From Sorangium cellulosum So0157-2 (GTDB lineage: Bacteria; Myxococcota_A; Polyangia; Polyangiales; Polyangiaceae): a DNA stretch of 64,000 nt. The position numbers and the translations under genes are program-made. The notes under the pieces are model-generated. The model saw nothing but the letters and a program-made list of their open reading frames with translations. It was not told the DNA's origin and ran no database searches. The stretch lies in contig NC_021658.1 in the NCBI RefSeq assembly GCF_000418325.1, positions 8,384,001 to 8,448,000 on the forward strand. Reading direction: 5' to 3'. Shown here piece after piece: positions 8,587 to 16,366 of this stretch (position 1 is its first letter; each line of letters begins with the position of its first letter).

Positions 8587-9438
8587 ATGGCCGGAGCCAT
8601 GGGCGAGCAGCGTGACCAGACGTCGGGGGTGGGGGGGAGCGCCGCGCGCGGACCGGTGGGAGAGCAGGGAGCGTCGGCGTTCCGCGATTACCGCGCCGCG
8701 GTGCGGCCGAGCGTGAAGGAGCTTTACCGGCTGAACCACGAGGGGCAGACCCTCGCCTTCGTGCAGGAGAAAGAGCGGCAGTACCTCGGCCTCGACCGGC
8801 GCCGGATGGGCATGTGGGAGGCGCTCGAGCTGCTCGATCGTCTGGTCGACGACAGCGATCCGGACACGGAGCTGTCGCAGATCGCGCATGCGCTCCAGTC
8901 CGCGGAGGCGGCGCGGCGGGACGGGCAGCCGCGGTGGTTCGTGCTGACCGCGCTGATCCACGACGCGGGGAAGATCCTGTGCACATGGGGCGAGCCTCAG
9001 TGGGCCGTGGTGGGCGACACCTTCCCGGTGGGCTGCGCGACCTCGGACCGGGTCGTCTTCCCCGAGCTGTTCGCGCGGAACCCGGACATGGCGACCCCGG
9101 CGTACCAGACGCCGTGCGGGATCTACGAGGAGGGCGCGGGGCTCTCCCGGGTGCACATGTCGTGGGGGCACGACGAGTATCTGTATCATGTGGTGAAGGA
9201 CCACCTGCCGCTCGAGGCGCTTTATATGATCCGCTATCACTCGTTCTACGCGGCGCACCGCGAGGGCGCGTACGGGCACCTGATGAACGAGCAAGATCGG
9301 CGGATGATGGAGTGGGTGCGGCGGTTCAACCCGTATGATCTCTACTCGAAGGCCGACGCCCCGCCGGACGTGGAGCGGCTGAAGCCGTTCTACAAGGACC
9401 TGATCGCGGAGTTTTTGCCGGCCGAGCTCCGCTGGTGA
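8587..9438 (+). CDS. miox: myo-inositol oxygenase
   Basis: A 283-residue non-heme diiron dioxygenase that cleaves myo-inositol to D-glucuronate. The HD-domain ligand set is visible: H101 in QIAHALQSAE, H125-D126 in LIHDAGK, H195 in SWGHDEY, H218 in RYHSFY and D251 in FNPYDLYSK. Other family signatures are VVGDTFPVGC and HLMNEQDRRMMEWVRRFNPYDLYSK split over 232-255. The N-terminal 30 residues are low-complexity and could be shortened by starting at Met5. This enzyme is mainly eukaryotic, with patchy presence in bacteria including myxobacteria, so horizontal origin is plausible. No uronate-pathway genes are adjacent. Confidence 0.93.
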   Translation: MAGAMGEQRDQTSGVGGSAARGPVGEQGASAFRDYRAAVRPSVKELYRLNHEGQTLAFVQEKERQYLGLDRRRMGMWEALELLDRLVDDSDPDTELSQIAHALQSAEAARRDGQPRWFVLTALIHDAGKILCTWGEPQWAVVGDTFPVGCATSDRVVFPELFARNPDMATPAYQTPCGIYEEGAGLSRVHMSWGHDEYLYHVVKDHLPLEALYMIRYHSFYAAHREGAYGHLMNEQDRRMMEWVRRFNPYDLYSKADAPPDVERLKPFYKDLIAEFLPAELRW

Positions 9439-9483
9439 GGGGCGGCGGAGGGCGCGGCCTCGGATGCGTGACTCTGAGCTCGA

Positions 9484-10041
9484 TCACCTCGGGCAGTCGA
9501 GGTCGATCACCGCGAGATCGTAGTTCATCACGGTCTGCTCGGGATCGATGAGGAGCTCGGCGTCGCGCGGGAGGTGGCGCGTCTTGCGGATGTCATCGCC
9601 GGCATACGCGCGAATGTCGTCGCGCGACCTCCAGTAGCTGATCACCATGAAGTGCGTCTCCGGGCCCACGGCCTCGCGCATCAGCTGATAGCCGAGGTTC
9701 CCGGGGATGGTGCGGAACTTGGGGAGCGCGCTGGAGATATAGGCCGTATACGCCTCGGCCTTGTCGCTCGGCGTGCGACCGTGCCACACGCGGGCGATGC
9801 GCGCCGCGCACGACGCCGGCGCGGCCGCGGGCGTCGCGGGGCCCGCGGGCGGCGCCGTGGGGGCCGCGGCGGGCTGCGCCGGCGCGGCCCGGGCGGAGGA
9901 ATCCGGGGAGGCTGGTGGCGTCTGCTCCATGCTGGATGTGCAGCCGAGCAGCGCGCATACCGCGAGCATCGAGGCCAGCGCGAGAGGGGCGCGGCGCGTG
10001 GGGCGGTTCGAGGCGTACTGCCGTCGAGCGGGGAGGATCAT
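9484..10041 (-). CDS. lipoprotein with antibiotic-biosynthesis-monooxygenase (ABM) domain
   Basis: From ATG 10041 the product has 185 residues. It carries a signal peptide with lipobox LLGC, an Ala/Pro-rich linker, and a C-terminal ABM / dabb ferredoxin-like domain of about 95 residues (RIARVWHGRTPSDKAEAYTAY, FRTIPGNLGYQLMREAV, THFMVISYWRSRDDIRAYAG). The fold is shared by small monooxygenases, haem-degrading proteins and stress proteins; no catalytic residue can be fixed here. A longer frame reaches 10122, but the signal peptide is better placed from 10041. Function unknown beyond an exported ABM-fold protein. Confidence 0.7.
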   Translation of the reverse strand: MILPARRQYASNRPTRRAPLALASMLAVCALLGCTSSMEQTPPASPDSSARAAPAQPAAAPTAPPAGPATPAAAPASCAARIARVWHGRTPSDKAEAYTAYISSALPKFRTIPGNLGYQLMREAVGPETHFMVISYWRSRDDIRAYAGDDIRKTRHLPRDAELLIDPEQTVMNYDLAVIDLDCPR

Positions 10042-10147
10042 GGGCCGAGATTGCACGAGCCCCTCGCGGCTGGACAACCCCATGGACACGCAGCGCCCGG
10101 CGTGACGGCCGTGTTCGAGCACGATGGTGGGTCGGCGGGCTATCCCG

Positions 10148-10936
10148 CTACCCCTCCCCGTCCGCCGCGACCGCCATCTGGCGCAGCGTCGCGAGCCGCG
10201 ACGGCCGCGCCAGGAGCCCCCCGACCGTCTGGTCCGCGACCAGCTCCGCGATCTGCTCCGGCCGGTACCCGAGCGCCGCAGGGTCGCTGGCGGCGAGCGG
10301 ATGGATGCGCCCGGCCCCCCCGGGGCGGTACCAGTTCTGCACGCTCTCGTCCTGCGCCAGCACCGTCAGCGCGCACAGGTACGCGTCCACCTCGCGGAAC
10401 GCCCCCTCCCCCACCCCGCGCCCGATCATCGCCGCCACGGCCTCGGTCAGCGCGCGCCGCTCGGCCCAGTAGGTCGCGAACGCCTCCGGATCCCGCTCGC
10501 TGAAGCGGTGGATCTCCGTGATCTCCAGCGGGAAGCCGCACACCGTCTCCACGTCGAACCGCACGAAGCGCCAGAGCTGCACGTCGGCGGCGCCGCCGCT
10601 CGCCTCGAGCTTGCGCGCGTACGAGAGCGGCAGGCGGTTCACCTGCTGCAGGATCTCCGCGACGATCAGCTCCTTGCGCCGGAACCAGTAGTACAGCGAC
10701 GACTGCCGGAGCCCGGCCGCCTGCGCGATCTCGAGCATCGACACGTCGACGACCCCACGCTCGGCGAACAGCCGGCCCGCCGCCTCCAGGATCTGCTCGC
10801 GCGGCGCGAGCTCGCTGCGCTGCGGCGCCTTGCGCGGCCGGCCCATGCGGCGCGGGGTCGCGTCCGCCTTCTGAATGCCTTCGGCGCTCTGACTGCCTTC
10901 GGCGCTTTGAGCAGGGGGAATCTCCGTCTTCATCAT
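10148..10936 (-). CDS. TetR-family regulator of the carboxylase operon
   Basis: A 262-residue regulator starting at tandem ATGs (10936/10933) just behind CGGGAG. After a low-complexity N-terminus with RRMGRPRKAPQR comes a TetR HTH (REQILEAAGRLFAERGVVDVS, IAQAAGLRQSSLYYWF) at about residues 46-92, then a ligand-binding region. It is divergent from the DUF1989/urea-carboxylase/permease operon, and a perfect TTTCGAT-N5-ATCGAAA palindrome lies in the gap beside the operon start. That arrangement fits a local repressor responding to the pathway substrate or product. The effector is unknown. Confidence 0.82.
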   Translation of the reverse strand: MMKTEIPPAQSAEGSQSAEGIQKADATPRRMGRPRKAPQRSELAPREQILEAAGRLFAERGVVDVSMLEIAQAAGLRQSSLYYWFRRKELIVAEILQQVNRLPLSYARKLEASGGAADVQLWRFVRFDVETVCGFPLEITEIHRFSERDPEAFATYWAERRALTEAVAAMIGRGVGEGAFREVDAYLCALTVLAQDESVQNWYRPGGAGRIHPLAASDPAALGYRPEQIAELVADQTVGGLLARPSRLATLRQMAVAADGEG

Positions 10937-11128
10937 CTCCCGGGGTGGCCGTCGCGCTGATCTATCCGCGCTCGCGTCCCTGCGCCAGCCGCGCACCCGG
11001 GTTGGAACCTCGCACCCAGGTTGGAGCCGCAGAGTCCCCGCGCCACCACCGGGAAAAATCGCCCGCACCCTGCATTTTACCCCCGCGAAACAGGCCGGAA
11101 ACCCCGCCCCCGGATAGTCGACCCGTAG

Positions 11129-11147
11129 TTTCGATTCTCTATCGAAA
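11129..11147. promoter_or_regulatory. putative TetR operator
   Basis: TTTCGAT-TCTCT-ATCGAAA is a perfect 7+7 inverted repeat with a 5-bp spacer, the size of a TetR-family site. It ends 12 bp before the ATG of the first operon gene, so bound repressor would block initiation or early elongation. The divergent TetR gene begins about 190 bp to the left. I see no guanidine (ykkC) riboswitch-like ACGR pattern in this gap. Confidence 0.6.
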
Positions 11148-11159
11148 GTGAGGCGGGCG

Positions 11160-12008
11160 ATGTCTGAAACGGCCACAACGTACGCCGCGCGCGCGCACGC
11201 GCGCGCCCAGGAAGGCAGCGTCGTCGAGACGCAACCCACCGTGCCGAGCACGTCGATCGGCGACCCGCCCCCGGGCGTGGAAGCGCGCGACGTCCTCTGG
11301 GACGAGACCCTCGGCGCCGGCGGCTACGCGGCGCGCACGCTCCCCGTCGGCAGCCGGCTCCGGATCGTCGACGTCGAGGGCGACACCTGCGTCGCCCTCA
11401 TGCTCCACCGCGCGGACCGCCCCATCGAGCGGCTCTGCCTCGCCGACACCGTGAAGCTCCAGTGGCAGGCCTATCCAGGCCCCGGCTACCTGCTCCTCTC
11501 CGACATGGGGCGCGCCCTCGCCTCCGTCCTCGAGGACACCGCCGGCCGCCACGACACCTTCTGCGGCACCTCGCTCCCGGGCGAGATCGCCTCCCGCTAC
11601 GGCAGCGACGCCCACGGCGGCGCCCTCCGCTCCGGCCGCGAGCGGCTCCTCCTCGCCCTCGCCAAGCACGGCCTCGCCGAGCGCGACCTCCCCACGCCCA
11701 TCAACCTCTTCAAGGGCGTCCGCATCGAGGCCGACGGCGCCATCACCTTCCTCCCCGACGCGTCCCGGCCGGGCGCCCACGTGCTCCTCCGCGCCGAGCA
11801 GGACGTCCTCGTCAGCGTCGCCGCCGTCCCGCACCGCCTCGACCCGCGCCCGGCCTACCGCGCCGGCAAGGTCCGCCTCACCGCCTGGCGCGGCCGCCCC
11901 GCCCCGGACGACGACCCCGTGCGCAACGCCACCCCCGAGGCGCGCCGCGCCTTCGAGAACACCGCCGAGGAGCTCGCGGTCGCCCTCCGGGCAGGAGGCG
12001 CGCGATGA
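11160..12008 (+). CDS. urea carboxylase-associated protein 2 (DUF1989), CgdA/B-like
   Basis: A 282-residue DUF1989 protein. Family blocks are visible: LRIVDVEGDTCVALML, CLADTVKLQWQAYPGPGYLLLSDMGRALASV and EDTAGRHDTFCG, with the conserved His-Asp-Thr and Cys. DUF1989 proteins encoded with urea-carboxylase-like enzymes were shown to form carboxyguanidine deiminases. ATG 11160 is preferred over GTG 11148, because the palindromic operator ends at 11147 and AGGCGGG precedes the ATG. The stop overlaps the next gene as ATGA, so expression is coupled. Which subunit it matches functionally is inferred from similarity only. Confidence 0.85.
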   Translation: MSETATTYAARAHARAQEGSVVETQPTVPSTSIGDPPPGVEARDVLWDETLGAGGYAARTLPVGSRLRIVDVEGDTCVALMLHRADRPIERLCLADTVKLQWQAYPGPGYLLLSDMGRALASVLEDTAGRHDTFCGTSLPGEIASRYGSDAHGGALRSGRERLLLALAKHGLAERDLPTPINLFKGVRIEADGAITFLPDASRPGAHVLLRAEQDVLVSVAAVPHRLDPRPAYRAGKVRLTAWRGRPAPDDDPVRNATPEARRAFENTAEELAVALRAGGAR

Positions 12009-12676
12009 TCCCCGCCGCCCCCGGAAAGCCGGTCGCCGCCCTGCGCGACCCCGCCCTCGCCGGCCTGCCCGGCGCCCTCGTCTCCGACGAGATCGTCCCG
12101 GCCCGCGCGCCGTGGGCGAAGATCGTCCGCGCCGGCGAGATCCTCCGCGTCATCGACCTCGAGGGCAACCAGGCCGTCGACTTCCTCGCCTACGTCCTCG
12201 CCGACACCGCCGAGCGCTACAGCGCCGCCGACACCATCGTCGCCCAGCGCAACATCTTCCTCACCACCGGCGCGAAGCTCCGCTCGAACCGCGGCCGCGT
12301 GATGATGACCATCGCCGACGACAGCTGCGGCCGGCACGACACCTCCGGCGGCGCCTGCTCGTGCGAGTCGAACACCGTCCGCTACGGCCACCACACGAAG
12401 CACCAGCACGCCTGCGTCGAGAACTTCCTCATGGCCGCCGCGCCGTACGGCCTCGGCAAGCGCGACCTCGTCGGCAACATCAACTGGTTCATGAACGTGC
12501 CCGTCGAGGCCGACGGCACCCTCGGCATCGTCGACGGCCTGTCCGCGCCCGGCAAGCACGTCGACCTCCGCGCCGAGCTCGATCTGCTGCTCCTCGTCTC
12601 GAACTGCCCGCAGATCAACAACCCCTGCAACGGCTTCGACCCGACCCCGATCCGCATGGCGGTGGTGCGGCCATGA
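12005..12676 (+). CDS. urea carboxylase-associated protein 1 (DUF1989), CgdA/B-like
   Basis: A 223-residue DUF1989 protein closer to the canonical sequence: LRVIDLEGNQAVDFLAY, ERYSAADTIVAQRNIFLTTG, DDSCGRHDTSGGACSCESNT, NINWFMNVPVEADG and LLLVSNCPQINNPCNGF. The conserved Cys and His residues of the GRHDT..GACS and SNCPQ.NNPCN blocks look intact. It overlaps both neighbours by four bases (ATGA at 12005 and 12673), the tightest coupling in the window. Together with the preceding protein it probably forms the heteromeric carboxyguanidine deiminase, or the uncharacterised partner of urea carboxylase. Confidence 0.88.
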   Translation: MIPAAPGKPVAALRDPALAGLPGALVSDEIVPARAPWAKIVRAGEILRVIDLEGNQAVDFLAYVLADTAERYSAADTIVAQRNIFLTTGAKLRSNRGRVMMTIADDSCGRHDTSGGACSCESNTVRYGHHTKHQHACVENFLMAAAPYGLGKRDLVGNINWFMNVPVEADGTLGIVDGLSAPGKHVDLRAELDLLLLVSNCPQINNPCNGFDPTPIRMAVVRP

Positions 12677-15050
12677 GCGCCCCCCCGCCCTTCCGCCGCG
12701 TCCTCGTCGCCAACCGCGGCGAGATCGCGTGCCGCATCCTCCGCACCCTCCGGCGCCTCGGGATCGCGTCGGTCGCCGTCTTCTCCGACGCCGACCGCGC
12801 CGCGCTCCACGTGCGCCTCGCCGACCACGCCGTCCGCCTCGGCGGCCAGACGCCCGCCGAGAGCTACCTGCGCATCGACGCCGTCGTCGACGCCGCCCGC
12901 CGCGCGGGCGCCGACGCGATCCACCCGGGGTACGGATTCCTCAGCGAATCCGAGGACTTCGCCCGCGCGGTGGAGGCCGCGGGCGTCGCCTTCATCGGGC
13001 CGACGCCGGCCCAGATGGAGGCGTTCGGGAGCAAGCACCGGGCGCGGGAGCTCGCCATCGAGGCGGGCGTGCCGCTCCTGCCGGGCACCGGCGTGCTCCG
13101 GGACGCGGACCACGCCGCCGCCGAGGCCGCGGCCATCGGCTACCCCGTGCTGCTCAAGGCGAGCGCGGGCGGCGGCGGCATCGGCATGGCCCGGTGCGAC
13201 GCGCCGGCGGAGCTCCCCGCCGCGTTCGAGCGGGTCCAGCGCCTCGCCCGCGCGAACTTCGGCTCGGGCGACGTGTTCCTCGAGCGCTTCCTGACGGCGC
13301 CCCGGCACGTGGAGGTCCAGATCGCCGGCGACGGCCGCGGCAACGTCCTCGTCCTCGGCGACCGCGACTGCTCGGTGCAGCGCCGCAACCAGAAGGTCCT
13401 CGAGGAGGCGCCCGCGCCCGACCTGCCGCCCCGGCTGCGCTCGGCGCTCGCGGAGTCGGCCCGCGCGCTCGCCGCGAAGGTCGCCTACCGGAACGTGGGC
13501 ACCGTCGAGTTCCTCGTCGATCCCGCCCGCGCGGAGCACTACTTCCTCGAGGTCAACACGCGCCTCCAGGTCGAGCACGGCGTGACCGAGCTCTGCACCG
13601 GCATCGACCTCGTCGCGTGGATGCTGCGCATCGCCGCCGGCGACACGGCGTTCTTCGCGGGCGGCGATCCGCCGCTCTCCGGCCACGCGATCGAGGCGCG
13701 GCTCTACGCCGAGGACCCGGCGCGGGGGTTCTTGCCGAGCGCGGGGCTGCTCACCGAGGTGAGCTACCCGGAGGGCGCGGGCGTGCGGGTCGACGGGTGG
13801 GTCGAGACGGGCACCGAGGTCTCGGCGCTCTACGATCCGCTCCTGGCCAAGCTGCTCGTGCGCGGCGCGGACCGGGCCGCGGCGGTCGCGGCGCTGCGCG
13901 CCGCCGTCGGGGAGACCCGGCTCGGCGGCATCGAGACGAACCGCGAGTGGGTCGCGACCGCGCTCGATCACCCCGACTTCCGCGGGGTCCGGCACCACAC
14001 CGGCACGTTCGCGGCGCTGCCGTTCCGCCCCGAGGCGGTCGAGGTGACGGCGGCGCCGGGCGCGGTGACCGTGCAGGACTGGCCCGGTCGGCTCGGCCTG
14101 TGGTCGGTCGGCGTGCCGCCGAGCGGGCCGATGGACGACCTGTCGTTCCGCCTCGGCAACCGCGTCGTGGGCAACCCGGCCGGCGCCGCGGGGCTCGAGT
14201 GCGAGGTGCACGGGCCCACGCTGGTGTTCCACCGGCGCGCGGTCCTGTGCGTCGCGGGCGCCGCGATGCGCGTGCTTGTCGACGGGGCCGAGGTGGCGCC
14301 GTGGACGCCGATCGAGGTCGCGCCGGGCGCCACCGTGGCGTGCGGGCCGGTGCGGGGGCCGGGCGCGCGCGCCTACCTGCTCATCCGCGGCGGCATCGAC
14401 GTGCCGGCGCACCTCGGCAGCCGCGCCACGTTCACGCTCGGCGGCTTCGGCGGCCACGCGGGCAGGCCGCTCCGCCCCGGCGACGTGCTGCGCCTCGGCG
14501 AGGAGGTCGACCCGGCCCTCGCCCCCGGCGCGCTGCCGGCCGAGGCCCGGCCGGAGATCGGCAGGTCCTGGGAGCTCGCCGTGCTCGACGGGCCGCACGG
14601 GGCGCCGGACTTCCTCACGGACGAGGGGATCGAGCAGCTCTACGCGGCCGAGTGGGAGGTGCACTACCACTCGGCCCGCACCGGCGTCCGCCTCGTGGGG
14701 CCCGCGCCGGCGTGGGCGCGCACCGACGGCGGCGAGGCGGGGCTGCACCCCTCGAACCTGCACGACAACGCGTACGCGATCGGCGCGGTCGACCTCACCG
14801 GCGACATGCCCGTCATCCTCGGCCCCGACGGCCCGAGCCTGGGCGGGTTCGTGTGTCCGCTCGCCGTCGCCGCGGCCGAGCGGTGGAAGCTCGGCCAGCT
14901 GAGCGCCGGGGACAAGGTGCGGTTCCGGTCGATCCTGCCCGCCGAGGCCGACGCGCTGGCGCGGCGGAGCGACGCGCTCGTGACGCGGCGCGGGCTCGCG
15001 GCGAACGGCGCGACGAACGGCGCGGCGGCGCGCGCGGCCGACGGCCGACG
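12673..15050 (+). CDS. uca: urea/guanidine carboxylase, N-terminal part (frame broken at ~15037-15050)
   Basis: About 790 residues in frame. The biotin carboxylase domain (about 1-455) has RRVLVANRGEIACRILRTL, the ATP-grasp Gly loop KASAGGGGIGM, and EVNTRLQVEHGVTE. The first half of the carboxyltransferase domain (KipA/AHS2-like, about 460-770) has VTVQDWPGRLGLWSVGVPPSGPMDD and ARTDGGEAGLHPSNLHDNAY. The frame is then lost at a tandem GCCGACG duplication, and the rest of the enzyme continues in another frame from about 15051. Without correction the frame happens to stay open to 16563 and would give a nonsense tail. The intact enzyme carboxylates urea or guanidine using ATP, bicarbonate and biotin. 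Confidence 0.85.
15037..15050 (+). repeat. 7-bp tandem duplication (GCCGACG x2) causing the frame break
   Basis: Two adjacent copies of GCCGACG occur at 15037-15043 and 15044-15050. Removing one copy joins the upstream frame to the downstream one as ARAADGAAAAGSGGARRRRG then EPVLGRVPARDGRP, a typical linker into the second carboxyltransferase half. The insertion length (7, i.e. 1 modulo 3) is exactly what the frame shift requires. Confidence 0.8.
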
Positions 15051-15100
15051 GCGCGGCCGCCGCGGGATCGGGCGGCGCGCGGCGCAGGCGCGGCGAGCCG

Positions 15101-16366
15101 GTGCTGGGCCGCGTGCCGGCGCGCGACGGCCGGCCCGCGGTGGTCTTCCGCCAGAGCGGCGACCGGTACGTGCTCGTCGAGTTCGGGCCGCCGGTGCTCG
15201 ACATCGACCTGCGCGTGCGCGCGCACCTGCTCATGACGCGGCTCGAGGAGATGCGCGTGCCCGGCGTGGTCGACCTGACGCCCGGGATCCGCTCGCTCCA
15301 GGTGCACGTCGACGGCGCGCGGCTCACCGTGGCCAAGGCCCTCGACCTGCTCCGCGAGGCCGAGGCCGACCTGCCCGCGCCGGAGGAGGTCCGGATCCCG
15401 AGCCGCGTCGTCCACATGCCGCTCAGCTGGGACGACCCGGCGACGCGCGAGGCGATCGAGCGCTACATGCGCACGGTCCGCGACGACGCGCCGTGGTGCC
15501 CGAGCAACCTGGAGTTCATCCGCCGGGTCAACGGGCTGCCGGACATCGCGGCGGTCCAGGAGCTCTTCCTCGCGGCGAGCTACCTCGTGCTCGGCCTCGG
15601 CGACGTGTACCTCGGCGCGCCGGTCGCGACGCCGATCGACCCGCGGCACCGGATGGTCACGACCAAGTACAACCCGGCGCGCACGTGGACGCCCGAGAAC
15701 GCGGTCGGCATCGGCGGCGCGTACCTGTGCATCTACGGCATGGAGGGGCCGGGCGGGTACCAGTTCCTCGGCCGCACGGTGCCGGTCTGGAGCCGCCACC
15801 GGCCGTTCCGGCAGACGACGCGCGAGCGGCCGTGGCTCCTCCGGTTCTTCGACCAGCTCCGCTTCCACCTCGTGTCGCCGGAGGAGCTGCTCGAGCTCCG
15901 CGCCGACATGGTGGCCGGGCGCGGCGAGGTGCGCATCGAGGAGGCGACGTTCGACCTGGGCGAGCACCACCGCTTCCTCGACGACAACGCCGAGAGCATC
16001 CGCGCGGCCCGGGCGCGGCAGCGGGCGGCGTTCGACGCCGAGCGCTGCCGCTGGGAGGCGGACGGCGAGTTCGACCGCGTGCGCCGCGCGGGCGCCCGGC
16101 TCGAGGGCGCCTCGCCCGCCGCCGAGGACGCGCTGCCGGCCGGGATGCTGCCGGTGACGGCGCCGCTCACCGCGTGCGTGTGGAAGGTGGACGTGGCCCC
16201 GGGGCAGCGCGTCGAGGCGGGCCAGCGCGTGGCCGTGCTCGAGGCGATGAAGATGGAGTTCGCCGTGGTGGCCGACGTGGCCGGCGCGGTCGACTGGATC
16301 GGCTGCCGCCCGGGCCAGATGGTCAGCGCGGGCCAGCCGCTCGTGGGGGTGTCGGCCCATGCGTGA
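15101..16366 (+). CDS. uca: urea/guanidine carboxylase, C-terminal part with biotin carrier domain
   Basis: The second segment of the same enzyme, about 421 residues in the shifted frame. It holds the KipI/AHS1-like half of the carboxyltransferase (VVFRQSGDRYVLVEFGPPVLDIDLRVRAH split over the first 40 residues, YNPARTWTPENAVGIGG, YGMEGPGGYQFLGRTVPVW) and a C-terminal biotin carrier domain with the biotinylated lysine in VLEAMKMEF. GTG 15101 lies inside the conserved EPVLGRV block, so it is probably not a natural start; this part should be joined to the upstream segment. Its end overlaps the permease start by 8 bp. Confidence 0.85.
   Translation: MLGRVPARDGRPAVVFRQSGDRYVLVEFGPPVLDIDLRVRAHLLMTRLEEMRVPGVVDLTPGIRSLQVHVDGARLTVAKALDLLREAEADLPAPEEVRIPSRVVHMPLSWDDPATREAIERYMRTVRDDAPWCPSNLEFIRRVNGLPDIAAVQELFLAASYLVLGLGDVYLGAPVATPIDPRHRMVTTKYNPARTWTPENAVGIGGAYLCIYGMEGPGGYQFLGRTVPVWSRHRPFRQTTRERPWLLRFFDQLRFHLVSPEELLELRADMVAGRGEVRIEEATFDLGEHHRFLDDNAESIRAARARQRAAFDAERCRWEADGEFDRVRRAGARLEGASPAAEDALPAGMLPVTAPLTACVWKVDVAPGQRVEAGQRVAVLEAMKMEFAVVADVAGAVDWIGCRPGQMVSAGQPLVGVSAHA

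Noticed and set aside
11129..11147. Rho-independent terminator
   Set aside because: The palindrome is short, AT-rich in the stem, lacks a T tract and sits just before a start codon, so an operator is the better reading.
10941..11160. Guanidine-I (ykkC) riboswitch before the carboxylase operon
   Set aside because: The gap lacks the conserved ACGR-containing helices of that class; a TetR operator is present instead.
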